Source: Hyphomicrobiales bacterium (lineage in GTDB: Bacteria > Pseudomonadota > Alphaproteobacteria > Rhizobiales > Beijerinckiaceae). Taken from it: a DNA stretch of 64,000 nucleotides. Under the pieces are notes generated by a model that saw nothing but the letters and a program-made list of their open reading frames with translations, did no database searches and was not told the DNA's origin. A program made the translations under genes and the position numbers. Below are positions 48,543 through 58,991 of this stretch, piece after piece. How positions within the stretch are numbered: position 1 is the first letter of the stretch; every line of letters begins with the position of its first letter. Where the stretch lies: positions 1 through 64,000 of the forward strand of contig JAIXTP010000036.1 of the NCBI GenBank assembly GCA_027483895.1, read 5' to 3'.

Positions 48543-49784
48543 TCAGAGGCCGAGCTTCTTCTTCCGCTGGCCGAGCGTGCGCAGACGCAGCGCGTTGAGG
48601 CGGATGAAGCCCGCGGCGTCGCGGTGATCATAGGCCACGGCGCCTTCCTCGAAGGTCACGAGTTCCTGATCATAGAGCGAATAGGGGCTCTCGCGGCCGA
48701 TGACCCAAGCCGAGCCCTTGTAGAGCTTCATCGTCACGCGGCCGGTGACGAATTCCTGGCTCTTGTCGATCAGCACCTGCAGCATCTCGCGCTCGGGCGA
48801 GAACCAGAAGCCGTTATAGACCAGCTCCGCGTATTTCGGCATGAGCTCGTCCTTCAGATGCGCCGCGCCGCGGTCGAGCGTGATCGACTCGATGCCGCGA
48901 TGGGCGAAATAGAGGATCGTGCCGCCGGGCGTCTCGTACATGCCGCGGCTCTTCATGCCGACGAAGCGGTTCTCGACGAGATCGAGACGGCCGATGCCGT
49001 TGGCGCGGCCCAGCTCGTTGAGCTTGGCGAGCAGCGTCGCGGGCGACATCTTCACGCCGTCGATGGCGACCGGGTCGCCCTTCTCGAAATCGATCGTGAT
49101 GACGGTCGGCTTGTCCGGCGCCTTTTCGGGGTCGATCGTGCGCGAATAGACGTAATCCGGAACTTCGATCGCCGGATCCTCGAGGACCTTGCCCTCGGAG
49201 GAGGCGTGCAGGAGGTTGGCGTCGACCGAGAAAGGCGCCTCGCCGCGCTTGTCCTTGGCGATCGGGATCTGGTGCTGCTCGGCGAATTCGATGAGCTTGG
49301 TGCGCGAGGTCAGGTCCCATTCGCGCCAAGGGGCGATGATGGTGACGTCGGGCTTGAGCGCATAGTAGCCGAGCTCGAAGCGGACCTGATCGTTGCCCTT
49401 GCCGGTGGCCCCGTGGGACACGGCGTCCGCGCCGACCTTCTCCGCGATCTCGATCTGCTTCTTGGCGATCAACGGACGCGCGATCGACGTGCCGAGGAGA
49501 TAGAGACCCTCATATTGCGCATTCGCGCGGAACATCGGGAACACGTAGTCGCGCACGAATTCCTCGCGCACGTCTTCCATGAAGATGTTCTCGGGCTTGA
49601 TGCCGAGCAGCAGCGCCTTGTCGCGCGCCGGGCCGAGCTCCTCGCCCTGCCCGAGATCGGCGGTGAAGGTCACGACCTCGCAGCTATAGGTGGTCTGGAG
49701 CCACTTCAGGATGATCGACGTGTCGAGCCCGCCCGAATAGGCGAGCACGACCTTCTTCACGCTCTTCTCGGCCATGGATTGCAT
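48543..49784 (-). CDS. argG: Argininosuccinate synthase
   Basis: ArgG joins citrulline and aspartate using ATP. The 413 residues begin near [19 protein letters not shown], the PP-loop, and include [20 protein letters not shown]. ATGs at 49784 and 49775 are both possible. A CTATAGT element at about 49828-49834 could be its -10 box. Confidence 0.98.
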   Translation of the reverse strand: MQSMAEKSVKKVVLAYSGGLDTSIILKWLQTTYSCEVVTFTADLGQGEELGPARDKALLLGIKPENIFMEDVREEFVRDYVFPMFRANAQYEGLYLLGTSIARPLIAKKQIEIAEKVGADAVSHGATGKGNDQVRFELGYYALKPDVTIIAPWREWDLTSRTKLIEFAEQHQIPIAKDKRGEAPFSVDANLLHASSEGKVLEDPAIEVPDYVYSRTIDPEKAPDKPTVITIDFEKGDPVAIDGVKMSPATLLAKLNELGRANGIGRLDLVENRFVGMKSRGMYETPGGTILYFAHRGIESITLDRGAAHLKDELMPKYAELVYNGFWFSPEREMLQVLIDKSQEFVTGRVTMKLYKGSAWVIGRESPYSLYDQELVTFEEGAVAYDHRDAAGFIRLNALRLRTLGQRKKKLGL

Positions 49785-49876
49785 ACTCTCGGCTGCGGCC
49801 GGAGGTCCCGGCTCGGTCGGCGCGGACTATAGGGATCGCGCCCCGTCGCGCAAGGCCGAGGCGACGGTGTACGGGT

Positions 49877-50668
49877 TCACTCGGAGCCCGCGAGCGTCGA
49901 AAGCGTCCGCCGGGGCTTGGCCGGGGCGGCGCCCGAGGCCGGGCGCGCTTCCGCGCGCGGCCGGATCGAGGCGACGAAGGCGGCGGCTTCGTCGGGGCTC
50001 ATGTCGAGCGCGGCCGCGGCCTTCGCCTCCCCGGGCTTTCCCGCGAGAGCGAGGACGAGGGCGAGATTGCGCCTGACGCCCGCATCGGCGCCGGGGCGGG
50101 CCGCGGCGCGCTTGAGCACCTCCTCGGCATCGCCGAGACGGCCCGCGAGCGCATAGGACAGGCCGAGATTGGAGAGCACGGAGGGTTCCTCCGGCATGAT
50201 GGTGAGCGCGGCCTGATAGAGACCGCGCGCCCGCTCGTGATCGCCGATCTGGTCCGCCGCGATGCCTTGGGCGGAAAGAATGCTCCAGTCCGGCCGCTCG
50301 GGCGTGTGCGCCCGGCTCAAGACCTCTTCGGCCTGGATGGAACGGCCCGCATCGACGAGCACCTTGCCGTAGGCGCCGAGCACCTCGCGGTCGCCGGGAT
50401 AGGTGACGGCGAGCGCTTCGAGCACCGCGAGCGCCTGCGCCGTGCGCCCGAGAGCGCGCAGCGCGGCGGCATAGGCCAGCGCCTTTTTCCGGTCTTTCGG
50501 AGAACGTTCGTACTCCGCGCCCAGCCGATCGACTTCGGACGCGGCGAGCTCGGGCGTCACCATGCGGCCCGCGGAGGACCCCGACCCGGTCTTGAGGCAA
50601 CCGCCCAGAGCCAGCGCCGCGAGGACGGCGACGAGCGGGAAAAGAAAAGCGGAACGGCCGGTCTTCAT
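49877..50668 (-). CDS. TPR lipoprotein (TadD-like)
   Basis: From ATG 50668 (MKTGRSAFLFPLVAVLAALA) it is 263 residues. A lipoprotein signal ends in the lipobox LGGC. Four or five TPR units follow (ALAYAAALRALGRTAQALAVLEAL, VLSNLGLSYALAGRLGDAEEVL). It resembles Flp-pilus TadD proteins, but no tad genes are near. The role is unknown, probably as an envelope scaffold. Confidence 0.82.
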   Translation of the reverse strand: MKTGRSAFLFPLVAVLAALALGGCLKTGSGSSAGRMVTPELAASEVDRLGAEYERSPKDRKKALAYAAALRALGRTAQALAVLEALAVTYPGDREVLGAYGKVLVDAGRSIQAEEVLSRAHTPERPDWSILSAQGIAADQIGDHERARGLYQAALTIMPEEPSVLSNLGLSYALAGRLGDAEEVLKRAAARPGADAGVRRNLALVLALAGKPGEAKAAAALDMSPDEAAAFVASIRPRAEARPASGAAPAKPRRTLSTLAGSE

Positions 50669-50802
50669 CGAATCGGACTCCGGAAACACGAGACGGACCC
50701 TGTCTTGTTATGGTGAACGAAGCGTTAACGGCGCCATCCGCCGGGCCCCGTGCGGTGCGCGGGCGGGCGTGGTATGAGCGGAGCGGATCGAGAGGAGCCT
50801 GC

Positions 50803-52200
50803 ATGCCGCATCCCGTTCTCTCCGGCCCCTCGGCCGACGCCGTCCCCGTCTTCACCGTGACCCCGGACGATTGGGAGAGCCATGCCGAGCCGCTCGGAGC
50901 GGAGGCCGTCGCCTTCGCCCGCGCTCAGGGCTTTGCCGGCAAGGCCGGGACGCTCGCCATGGTGCCGGGACGGGGCGGACGGCTCGCCGGGGTTCTCTTC
51001 GGCTGCGAGCCGGCGGATGCCCCGGGTTTCGACCCCTTCGCGCATGGCCGCCTTCCCGGCCTTCTTCCCGAAGGCGTCTATCGCCTCTCGGGCGGCGTGC
51101 ATGACGCGGGCCTCGCGACGCTGGCCTTCCTCCTCGGCTCCTATCGGTTCGATCGCTACCGCAAGCCCGGCGGCAAGGCCGTCAGGCTCGTCGTGCCCGA
51201 CGGCGTGGACGGCGAGAAGGCGGGACGGATCGCGGAGGCCGTGGCCTTCGGCCGCGACCTCATCAACACGCCCGCCAACGATCTCGGCCCGCAGGAGATC
51301 GAAGACGCGGCGCGCGCGCTCGCCTCGGATTTCGGCGCCGCCTGCGAGGTGACCGCGGGCGATGCGCTGCTCGCGGCGAATTTCCCGATGATCCATGCGG
51401 TGGGCCGCGCTTCGACCCGCCCGCCGCGCCTCATCGACCTGCGCTGGGGCGATCCCGGCGCGCCGAAGATCACGCTGATCGGCAAGGGCGTCGCCTTCGA
51501 TACCGGCGGGCTCGACATCAAGCCCGCCTCGGCCATGCGCCTGATGAAGAAGGACATGGGCGGCGCGGCGACCGCGCTTTCCGCCGCGCGCATGATCATG
51601 GGCGCGGGGCTTCCCGTGCGCCTGCGGGTGCTCGTTCCGGCGGTCGAGAACGCGATTTCCGGATCGGCCTTCCGCCCCGGCGACGTCCTGCCCAGCCGCA
51701 AAGGCCTGACGGTGGAGATCGAGAATACCGACGCCGAGGGCCGCCTGATCCTCGCCGACGCGCTCGCTCTCGCCGACGAGGAGGAGCCCGATCTCGTGCT
51801 CCAATTCGCGACCTTGACGGGCGCGGCCCGCGTCGCGCTCGGCCCCGACCTGCCCCCGCTCTTCACCGAGGACGACGCGCTCGCCGCGGATCTCATGCGG
51901 CTGGGCCTCGCGGTGAACGATCCCGTCTGGCGCCTGCCGCTCTGGAAACCCTATGCGCGGATGCTCGACTCCAAGATCGCGGACATCGACCACAGCGGCA
52001 CCGGCGGTTTCGCGGGGTCGATCACGGCCGCGCTCTTCCTGAAGCGCTTCGTCGAGAAGGCGAAGGCCTATGCGCATTTCGACGTCTACGGCTGGGTGCC
52101 CTCGGCCCGCCCGGGGCGGCCGGAAGGCGGCGAACCGCAGGTCGCGCGGCTCGTCCTCGCGCTCCTCGAAGAGCGCTTCGGCCGGAAGGCGCCCCTCTAG
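50803..52200 (+). CDS. Leucyl aminopeptidase family protein (M17)
   Basis: From ATG 50803 it is 465 residues. The M17 catalytic and metal-site segments are GKGVAFDTGGLDIKP, KKDMGGAATALSAARM, NTDAEGRLILADAL and ATLTGAARVALG. It lacks the longer N-terminus of PepA and belongs to the shorter alphaproteobacterial branch. It probably acts in cytosolic peptide turnover. It is the first gene of a unit with the MarR and NlpC/P60 genes. Confidence 0.93.
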   Translation: MPHPVLSGPSADAVPVFTVTPDDWESHAEPLGAEAVAFARAQGFAGKAGTLAMVPGRGGRLAGVLFGCEPADAPGFDPFAHGRLPGLLPEGVYRLSGGVHDAGLATLAFLLGSYRFDRYRKPGGKAVRLVVPDGVDGEKAGRIAEAVAFGRDLINTPANDLGPQEIEDAARALASDFGAACEVTAGDALLAANFPMIHAVGRASTRPPRLIDLRWGDPGAPKITLIGKGVAFDTGGLDIKPASAMRLMKKDMGGAATALSAARMIMGAGLPVRLRVLVPAVENAISGSAFRPGDVLPSRKGLTVEIENTDAEGRLILADALALADEEEPDLVLQFATLTGAARVALGPDLPPLFTEDDALAADLMRLGLAVNDPVWRLPLWKPYARMLDSKIADIDHSGTGGFAGSITAALFLKRFVEKAKAYAHFDVYGWVPSARPGRPEGGEPQVARLVLALLEERFGRKAPL

Positions 52201-52252
52201 CGGCGGGCGGGGCGATCGGGCTATAACGGACCCGAAACGATCAGGTCCTTCG

Positions 52253-52603
52253 ATGTCCTTGACGCTCAGACCGTCCCAAGCGCTCAAGCTCTGGCACGAC
52301 GTGATGCTGGATCAGGTGCGCGACGGCGCGCAGGATCTCACCGCGCGCCAGACCGCGATCCTGCTGACGATCTACATGGAAGCGCCGCCTCATACCGTGC
52401 GGGGGCTCGCCAAGAAGCTCGGCGTCACGAAGCCCGTGATCACGCGCGCGCTTGACACGATGGGCAAGATGGATCTGGTGACGCGACGACGCGACGAGGT
52501 CGACCGGCGCAACGTCGTGATCCAGCGCACGGTCGCGGGCGCCCTTTACGTCGAAAAACTGGGCGACATGGTGATCGTCCGTTGCCGGGAGTTGCCGCGA
52601 TGA
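52253..52603 (+). CDS. MarR-type winged-helix regulator
   Basis: A 116-residue protein from ATG 52253 with LTARQTAILLTIYMEAPPHTVRGLAKKLGVTKPVITRALDTM as the DNA-binding region, then the wing RRRDEVDRRNVVIQRT. The target is unknown. Its stop overlaps the NlpC/P60 start (ATGA), so it may regulate this cell-wall operon. Confidence 0.85.
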   Translation: MSLTLRPSQALKLWHDVMLDQVRDGAQDLTARQTAILLTIYMEAPPHTVRGLAKKLGVTKPVITRALDTMGKMDLVTRRRDEVDRRNVVIQRTVAGALYVEKLGDMVIVRCRELPR

Positions 52604-53451
52604 CCGGTTTCGATCGACGCATCACGCCGGCCCGGCCCGATCTCGCCGCCGCGCATCTCGAAGGCCGGATCCCCGCCGCCCGCTACGTCGCGGGTCGTCC
52701 GATGCGCGTGATCGCGCCGGTCACTCCCATGCGCCCGGAGCCCGTGCCGGATGCGGGCATCGACACCGAGCTTCTGCACGGCGAGGCCGTCATGGTTTAC
52801 GAGGTGAACGACGAGGGCTGGGCTTGGGTGCAGGCGGAAAGCGACGGCTATGTCGGCTGGGTGTCCGAAGACGCGCTGAGCGCGACATCCCCCGAGCCCA
52901 CGCATGCGGTGGCGCTGTCGCGCTGCTTCGTATTTCCCGGCGCCAGCATCAAGCTTCCGCCGCTGCGCTGGCTGCCCTTCGGCGCGCGCCTGACGGCGAC
53001 GGACATGCGGGGAGACTTCGCTGTCCTCGCCGACGGCGGCTTCGTCTATGCACGAGCCCTCCGCCCTGCCGGAGAGAAGGCGTCCGATCCGGTGGCAGTT
53101 TCCGAGGCGTTTCTCGGAACGCCCTATCTCTGGGGCGGTCGCTCCAGCCTCGGCCTCGACTGCTCGGCGCTGGTGCAGACGGGGCTCATGGCCGCCGGCA
53201 TCGCATGTCCGCGCGACAGCGACATGCAGGCGGCCGAGCTCGGCCGCGACGTTGCGACGACGGGCCCCTTCCGCCGCGGCGATCTCGTCTTCTGGAAGGG
53301 CCATGTCGGCATCATGCGCGATGCCGAAACGCTGCTGCACGCGAACGCCCATCATATGGCGGTCGTCTCCGAACCGCTGGCCGAAGCCGCGGCGCGGATC
53401 GAAACGCGGGACGGCGGCCCCGTGCTGCGCGTGAAGCGGCTCGGTCAGTAG
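52600..53451 (+). CDS. NlpC/P60 family peptidoglycan endopeptidase with SH3 domains
   Basis: A 283-residue protein. Bacterial SH3-like segments come first (VYEVNDEGWAWVQAESDGYVGWV). The NlpC/P60 domain has the catalytic Cys in LWGGRSSLGLDCSALVQTG and His in KGHVGIM, then ANAHHMAV. No clear signal peptide is seen. Family members cut peptidoglycan stem peptides. It ends in a 7-base convergent overlap with the GhrA-like gene. Confidence 0.9.
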   Translation: MTGFDRRITPARPDLAAAHLEGRIPAARYVAGRPMRVIAPVTPMRPEPVPDAGIDTELLHGEAVMVYEVNDEGWAWVQAESDGYVGWVSEDALSATSPEPTHAVALSRCFVFPGASIKLPPLRWLPFGARLTATDMRGDFAVLADGGFVYARALRPAGEKASDPVAVSEAFLGTPYLWGGRSSLGLDCSALVQTGLMAAGIACPRDSDMQAAELGRDVATTGPFRRGDLVFWKGHVGIMRDAETLLHANAHHMAVVSEPLAEAAARIETRDGGPVLRVKRLGQ

Positions 53452-54389
53452 CCGCGGGCGCGATCGACGACGAAGCGCGGCTCCTCCCCCGCCTCGATCC
53501 GGCGGATCTGATCCGCCACGAGCCGACCGATCGCGTCCGGATCCGACATGGCCGCGTTGTGCGGCGTGACGGTCACGCCCGGATGGGTCCAAAGGGGCGA
53601 CTCCTTCGGCAGCGGCTCCGTCTCGAAGACGTCGAGCACCGCATGCTTCAGATGGCCCGCGTCGAGCGCCGCGAGAATGTCGCTTTCGACCTGAAGACCG
53701 CCGCGACCCGCATTGACGATGCAGGGGCCGCCGAGCACGCCGTCGCGCGCGAGCCCTTCGAGAAGCGGCCGCGCGACGATGCCCCGCGTATCGGGCGTCA
53801 GCGGCAGCAGTACGACCAGAACGTCGGTGCGCGCGAGAAACGCGGGCAGCTCCGCCTCGCCCGCGAAGCAGCGCAGGCCGGGCACGTCGCGCCGAGACCG
53901 GCTCCAGCCCGCGACGTCGAAGCCCATCACGCGCAATTTCGCGGCGGCATCCCGCCCCAGAACGCCGAGCCCCATGATGCCGACGCGCAGATCCGCCGCG
54001 GCGGGCTGCTTCTTGTCGTCGAGCCAGAGCCGCTCCGCCTGCTGGTCCAGATAACGGCGCCGGCCGCGCAGGAGCCCGAGGCAGTGGAGCACGACATATT
54101 CGCTCATGCGGTTCGTCAGATCCGCATCGACGACGCGCAGGATCGGCACGTCGGGCAGACGAGGATCGGCGAAGACGTGATCGACCCCCGCCCCCAGCGA
54201 GAACACCGCTTCGAGATGAGGCAGGCCGGCCAAGGCGCCCGGCGGATGCTTCCAGGACGCGGCGTAATGCACCGCCCGCCGGTCGAAGGGCTCGCCCAAG
54301 GTGACGATCTCCCGATCGGGAAGGAGACGGCGGAAGCGCTCCACCCACGGGGCGGGATCCCAGCCGGTGATCGCGACGAGCAGGCTCAT
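53445..54389 (-). CDS. 2-hydroxyacid dehydrogenase (GhrA-like glyoxylate/hydroxypyruvate reductase)
   Basis: A 314-residue NAD(P)-dependent D-2-hydroxyacid dehydrogenase with VGIMGLGVLGRDAAAKLRV (Rossmann), VNAGRGGLQ, DVFETEPLP and PHNAAMSD (catalytic His). It resembles GhrA. It is the last gene of the nucleoside operon, its ATG overlapping the deoA stop. It may handle a short oxo-acid or aldehyde by-product, or simply ride in the operon. Confidence 0.88.
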   Translation of the reverse strand: MSLLVAITGWDPAPWVERFRRLLPDREIVTLGEPFDRRAVHYAASWKHPPGALAGLPHLEAVFSLGAGVDHVFADPRLPDVPILRVVDADLTNRMSEYVVLHCLGLLRGRRRYLDQQAERLWLDDKKQPAAADLRVGIMGLGVLGRDAAAKLRVMGFDVAGWSRSRRDVPGLRCFAGEAELPAFLARTDVLVVLLPLTPDTRGIVARPLLEGLARDGVLGGPCIVNAGRGGLQVESDILAALDAGHLKHAVLDVFETEPLPKESPLWTHPGVTVTPHNAAMSDPDAIGRLVADQIRRIEAGEEPRFVVDRARGY

Positions 54390-55708
54390 GGGGACGGCGC
54401 CTTTCCGGAAATGCGTTCGATGAGGATGGGGCCGCGCCGCGGCGGCTCGGATCCGACGTCGTAGGCGGCGAGGACCGCGGCAACGGCCCGCTCGGCGGCA
54501 TCCTCGTTGCGGGCATGGACGATCGCGAGCGGCCGGTCGGGGCCGACCTCCTCGCCGAGGCCGACGAGATCGGTGAGGCCGACGGCCGGGTCGATCCCGT
54601 CCTGCGGGCGGGTGCGTCCGCCGCCGAGCGCGACGACGGCCATGCCGAGCGCGCGCGTATCGACGGTGGTCACGAAGCCGGACGGCGCCTGAACGGCCCG
54701 CTGCAGCGGGGCTGCGGCGAGATGGGCTTCGGGGCGTTCGAGCAGATCCGCGGGACCGCCGAGGGCTGCGACCATGCGGGCGAAACGCTCCGCCGCGGCG
54801 CCCGACCGGAAGGCCTCGACGATCTTCGCCGCGGCCGCGCCGGCATTCTCCGCGAGCCCGCCGAGGACCAGCATCTCGGCGGCGAGCGCCACCGTGACGA
54901 TGAAGAGCCGATCGTCCCGCCGCCGGCCCGTGAGGAAGTCGACGGCGGCCCGCATTTCGAGCGCATTGCCCGCGGCCGAGCCGAGCGGCTGGTCCATGTC
55001 GGTGATCAGGGACACCGTGGGAAGACCCGCACCCCCGGCCGTCTCGGCGATGGAGGACGCGAGTTCGCGGGCGCCGTCGAGCGTCGGCATGAAGGCGCCG
55101 TTGCCGGACTTCACGTCCATCACGAGCCCGTCGAGACCCGCGGCGAGCTTCTTGGAGAGGATGGAGGCGGTGATCATCGGAACGGATTCGACCGTCGCCG
55201 TCACGTCGCGGATCGCGTAAAGGCGCCGGTCGGCCGGGGCCAGATCGGCGGTCTGGCCGATGACGGCACAGCCGGCCTCGCGCACGGTCTTCCGGAAAAG
55301 ATCGAGATCGGGCTGCGAGACATAGCCCGGAACGGAGTCGAGCTTGTCGAGCGTGCCGCCGGTATGGCCGAGTCCACGGCCCGAGATCATCGGCACGAAG
55401 CCGCCGCAGGCGGCAACCGCGGGCGCGAGCATCAGGCTCACGGTGTCGCCCACCCCGCCCGTCGAATGCTTGTCGAGGACGGGCCCGGGCAGATCCCAGA
55501 CGAGGGTTTTCCCCGAACGCGTCATCGCCCGCGTGAGCGCCGCGCACTCCGAAACGCTCATGCCGCGGAAGAACACGGCCATCGCGAAGGCGGCGGCCTG
55601 CCCCTCGGTGACGCGGCCGTCGACGAGGCCCGCGACGAATTCGGAGACGTCGCCGGGATCGAGATCGCCTCCGTCGCGCTTCGTGCGGATGACGTCCTGC
55701 GGGATCAA
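54386..55708 (-). CDS. deoA: Thymidine phosphorylase
   Basis: DeoA splits thymidine or deoxyuridine with phosphate. Starting at TTG 55708, it is 440 residues, the same as E. coli DeoA, and begins MIPQDVIRTKRDGGDL. A GGAGGT site lies about 5 bases upstream, and TTGA overlaps the deoC stop. Motifs are DKHSTGGVGDTVSLMLAP and VMDVKSGNGAFMPT. Longer upstream frames run under deoC and are not real. Confidence 0.96.
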   Translation of the reverse strand: MIPQDVIRTKRDGGDLDPGDVSEFVAGLVDGRVTEGQAAAFAMAVFFRGMSVSECAALTRAMTRSGKTLVWDLPGPVLDKHSTGGVGDTVSLMLAPAVAACGGFVPMISGRGLGHTGGTLDKLDSVPGYVSQPDLDLFRKTVREAGCAVIGQTADLAPADRRLYAIRDVTATVESVPMITASILSKKLAAGLDGLVMDVKSGNGAFMPTLDGARELASSIAETAGGAGLPTVSLITDMDQPLGSAAGNALEMRAAVDFLTGRRRDDRLFIVTVALAAEMLVLGGLAENAGAAAAKIVEAFRSGAAAERFARMVAALGGPADLLERPEAHLAAAPLQRAVQAPSGFVTTVDTRALGMAVVALGGGRTRPQDGIDPAVGLTDLVGLGEEVGPDRPLAIVHARNEDAAERAVAAVLAAYDVGSEPPRRGPILIERISGKAPSP

Positions 55709-56475
55709 TACGCACCTCCCTCGGGGCTGCGGGCGGCGGTTCCTGCGATCTCGGCCAGCAGCGCCTCGCGCAGGGCGCTGGCGCCGATCCTGAACCGGTC
55801 CGGCCCGACCGCCTGCGGCCCGAGGATCTCCTCGGCAAGCCGGAGATAGAGGTCGGCGTCCTCGAAGCTCCGGATCCCGCCCGCCGCCTTGAAGCCGACG
55901 GGGCGGGAGGCGATCCGGATCTCTTCGAGCATCACGCGCGCAGCCTCGGGCGTGGCCGAGACGGGCATGCGCCCGGTCGAGGTCTTCACGAAATCGGCGC
56001 CCTCGGCGATCGCGAGGCGGGTCGCTTCGCGGATGCGGTCTTCGGAGCCGAGCTCGCCCGTCTCGATGATCACCTTCAGAAGAACGCCGGCGCCCGTCGA
56101 TTCCCGCGCCGCCCCCAGAACGGCCCGCACCGTGTCGCGGTCCCCGCGCAGCAGCGCGCGCCACGGCATCACGAGATCGATCTCGTCCGCGCCGTCGCCC
56201 GCCGTTTCCGAAATGTCCTCCGCGACGCGCTCGGGATCCTCGCCGCCCGCCGGGAAATTCACCACGGTCGCGATCCGGACGCCTTCGTCGCCTAGGCGCC
56301 GACGGGCCACGCCCGCGAATTGCGGCCAGATGCAGATTGCCGCCGGGCGCGGCACGGCGAGCGCGGCATCGCACAGCGCGAGAACGTCCGCCTCGCCGCA
56401 GCGGTCGTCGAGGCGGGTGAGATCGATGAGGCCGAGCAGCCGGGCCGCGCGGTTGCGGCGCGTTTCAGTGTTCAT
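55705..56475 (-). CDS. deoC: Deoxyribose-phosphate aldolase
   Basis: DeoC cleaves deoxyribose-5-phosphate to acetaldehyde and glyceraldehyde-3-phosphate. From ATG 56475 it is 256 residues, with the Schiff-base region ADFVKTSTGRMPVSAT and VGFKAAGGIRSFEDA. It overlaps punA by 11 bases and deoA by 4. Confidence 0.96.
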   Translation of the reverse strand: MNTETRRNRAARLLGLIDLTRLDDRCGEADVLALCDAALAVPRPAAICIWPQFAGVARRRLGDEGVRIATVVNFPAGGEDPERVAEDISETAGDGADEIDLVMPWRALLRGDRDTVRAVLGAARESTGAGVLLKVIIETGELGSEDRIREATRLAIAEGADFVKTSTGRMPVSATPEAARVMLEEIRIASRPVGFKAAGGIRSFEDADLYLRLAEEILGPQAVGPDRFRIGASALREALLAEIAGTAARSPEGGAY

Positions 56476-57280
56476 GTTCGCCGTTTCCGAAAAAGCGGGA
56501 GAGGAGGCGGGCAAGCGCGGCGGAGCCTTCCCGGGCCATCCGCTTGGTCTCGTCATGGCTCGGCGCGGCGCCCGCGAGACCCGTGCCGAAATTGGTGACC
56601 ATGGCCACCGCGCCGACCGAGAGGCCGAGCCGGCGCGCGATCACGACTTCCGGTACCACCGACATGCCGACGAGATCGGCGCCGAGGATCCGCGCGGCGC
56701 GGATCTCGGCGGCGGTTTCGAAATTCGGGCCGGGAAAGAACATATAGACCCCGTCCGCGCACGCGACCCCCGCGTCGGCCGCGGCGGAGTGGAGACCGCG
56801 CGCGATCTCCGGAGCATAGGCATCGCCGAGCGGCACGAAACGCGCGTCGCCCGGCTCGCCGACGAGCGGGCTCAGGCCCGTGAGATTGATGTGATCGCGA
56901 ATGACGCAGAGCCCGCCGGGCGCCAGATCCGGGTTCACCGATCCGGCGGAGCAGGTGAGCACCAGCGTCTCGACCCCGAGTGCGGCGAGCGTTTCGAGCG
57001 GAAGGCGCATCGCGGCGACGTCGCCCGCCTCATAGAAATGCGAGCGGCCGGAGAGGACCAGAACCGGCTCGCCGCCGATCCGCCCGCCGACGAGAACGCC
57101 GCCATGCCCCGTGACGCCGGGCACGGGAAAGCCCGGCAGAGCGGAATAGGGAACGGAAATGGGGTCCTCGAGGAGGTCTACGACGGGAGAGAGACCGGTC
57201 CCGAGAACGAGGGCGCGGCGATAGGGCTCCGTGAGGCCGCGGTCGCGTGCCGCCTTCGCCGCCTCCTCGACCCTCTCCAT
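56465..57280 (-). CDS. punA: Purine-nucleoside phosphorylase (trimeric type)
   Basis: A 271-residue phosphorylase of the PNP/MTAP class with [43 protein letters not shown] and [14 protein letters not shown]. It releases purine bases and (deoxy)ribose-1-phosphate. It lies 2 bases after cdd. In this operon it supplies pentose phosphate for the DeoC route. Confidence 0.93.
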   Translation of the reverse strand: MERVEEAAKAARDRGLTEPYRRALVLGTGLSPVVDLLEDPISVPYSALPGFPVPGVTGHGGVLVGGRIGGEPVLVLSGRSHFYEAGDVAAMRLPLETLAALGVETLVLTCSAGSVNPDLAPGGLCVIRDHINLTGLSPLVGEPGDARFVPLGDAYAPEIARGLHSAAADAGVACADGVYMFFPGPNFETAAEIRAARILGADLVGMSVVPEVVIARRLGLSVGAVAMVTNFGTGLAGAAPSHDETKRMAREGSAALARLLSRFFGNGEHEH

Positions 57281-57282
57281 CG

Positions 57283-57702
57283 TCAGGATCCCGCTCCCTC
57301 GAGCGCCGCGGCGGAGAACGATTCGGGCAGCAGATCCCCGATGCGGCTCGTCCTGCGGTCGCGCAGGCTCTCGTCGGAATAGTAGACGCGGGTCTCCGGA
57401 GCGGCAAACTCGGCGAGGCGCTGCCGGCAGGCCCCGCAGGGCGGGCAGGGCCGATCGCCGGAGCCGACGATCGCGACCGCCGTCACGACGCGTTCGCCCG
57501 CCGCGACCATCGCGGCCAGCGCGCCCGCTTCGGCGCAGGTTCCGACCGGATAGGCGGCGTTCTCGACATTGCAGCCTGCATGGATACGGCCGGACGCGCC
57601 ACGGACCGCCGCGCCCACCGCGAAGCCGGAATAGGGCGCATAGGCCTTCATGCGCGCCGCCGCCGCCGCCTCGAACAATGCTTCGACCGAATCGTCCGCC
57701 AT
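57283..57702 (-). CDS. cdd: Cytidine deaminase
   Basis: A 139-residue small tetrameric-type deaminase from ATG 57702. It has the zinc and catalytic motifs [18 protein letters not shown] (catalytic Glu in CNVEN) and [15 protein letters not shown]. It is the first gene of the minus-strand cdd-punA-deoC-deoA-dehydrogenase operon. Confidence 0.96.
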   Translation of the reverse strand: MADDSVEALFEAAAAARMKAYAPYSGFAVGAAVRGASGRIHAGCNVENAAYPVGTCAEAGALAAMVAAGERVVTAVAIVGSGDRPCPPCGACRQRLAEFAAPETRVYYSDESLRDRRTSRIGDLLPESFSAAALEGAGS

Positions 57703-57756
57703 GCCGTCCCTCGACCCGCTTGACCGGAGGACGAATGTGCCGCGCAATGGGGTCCG

Positions 57757-58605
57757 TTGTCGATGAGACCGCAGGACACCCGCATGCGGACGCGTCTCGA
57801 CCTGCCGGCGCTGTTCGTCGCCGCCCTCCTCGCCCTCGCGGCGATCCCCTCCGCTGCCGCCAAGAACGGCTCGCGTCCCGTGGACGTGGAGCTGGTGCTC
57901 GCGGTCGACGTGTCCTTCTCCATGGATCCGGAGGAGCAGCAGCTGCAGCGCGAGGGCTATTTCGAAGCGCTGCGGTCGCCCGCGGTGCTGGAAGCGATCC
58001 GCCGGGGCATCCACGGCCGGATCGCGGTGGCCTATGTCGAATGGGCCGGAACGCCCAGCCAGGAGATCATCGCGGATTGGACCGTGATCGAAAACCGCGA
58101 GGATGCCGAGCGCTTCATCGCCGCGATCAGGGCCAAGCCCGCGAAGCGGCTGTCGCGCACCTCGATCTCGGCCGCGATAGACTTCGCGACGGCGATGATC
58201 CTCGAAAACGATTTCGAGGGGCTCCGGCAGGTGATCGACGTTTCGGGCGACGGCACCAACAATCAGGGACGCATCGTGACCGCCGCCCGCGACGAGGCGG
58301 TGGCGAACGGCATCGTGATCAACGGGCTGCCGATCGTGCTCAACAAGAACCCGGCGTCTTACCGGGACATCGACGAACTCGACGTCTACTACACCGACTG
58401 CGTGATCGGCGGGCCGGGCGCCTTCATGATCCCGATCCGCGAGCGGGCGCAGTTCGCCGATGCGACCCGGACGAAACTCATCCTCGAAATCTCCGGCCTC
58501 GCCGCCCCGGCCGACGACGCGCGGATCATCCCGGTCCAGCTGAAGGAGCCCCGCATCTCCTGCACGGTCGGCGAGAGGCTGTGGCAGGAGCGGTGGGGCA
58601 ATTGA
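57757..58605 (+). CDS. DUF1194 von Willebrand-type secreted protein
   Basis: A 282-residue protein whose start is ATG 57757 or 57784. A signal peptide ends near SAAAKNG. The DUF1194/VWA-like domain carries a MIDAS-type motif AVDVSFSMD and [12 protein letters not shown]. The function is unknown; family members are common in Alphaproteobacteria. Its stop overlaps the mgsA start by one base (TGATG). Confidence 0.88.
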   Translation: MSMRPQDTRMRTRLDLPALFVAALLALAAIPSAAAKNGSRPVDVELVLAVDVSFSMDPEEQQLQREGYFEALRSPAVLEAIRRGIHGRIAVAYVEWAGTPSQEIIADWTVIENREDAERFIAAIRAKPAKRLSRTSISAAIDFATAMILENDFEGLRQVIDVSGDGTNNQGRIVTAARDEAVANGIVINGLPIVLNKNPASYRDIDELDVYYTDCVIGGPGAFMIPIRERAQFADATRTKLILEISGLAAPADDARIIPVQLKEPRISCTVGERLWQERWGN

Positions 58606-58988
58606 TGGCGCGTTTCCGGCTGGCGCTGATCGCCCACGACAAGAAGAAGGATGCCATGGTCGAGTGGGCCGCCCGCCACGAGGCGGAGCTTGCCCGCTGC
58701 GACATCTGGGCGACGGGAACCACCGGCGGCCGCATCATCGAACGCTGCCCGGCCCTGAACGTCACGCGGGTGAAGAGCGGCCCGCTCGGCGGCGACCAGC
58801 AGATCGGCGCGCTGATCGCGGAAGGGCGCATCGACGGCCTCGTCTTCTTCGTCGATCCGCTCTCGCCTCACCCGCACGATGTCGACGTGAAGGCGCTGAC
58901 GCGTCTGGCGCTCGTCTACGACATCCCGATGGCCTGCAATCCTTCGACGGCGGACCTCGTGGTCGCGGGCTACGCGTCCCGGCGGTGA
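58605..58988 (+). CDS. mgsA: Methylglyoxal synthase
   Basis: MgsA turns dihydroxyacetone phosphate into methylglyoxal. The 127 residues show [37 protein letters not shown] and [20 protein letters not shown] with the catalytic aspartates. It is 3 bases from convergent hrpB. A link with triose phosphates from the adjacent deo operon is possible. Confidence 0.96.
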   Translation: MARFRLALIAHDKKKDAMVEWAARHEAELARCDIWATGTTGGRIIERCPALNVTRVKSGPLGGDQQIGALIAEGRIDGLVFFVDPLSPHPHDVDVKALTRLALVYDIPMACNPSTADLVVAGYASRR

Positions 58989-58991
58989 GCT

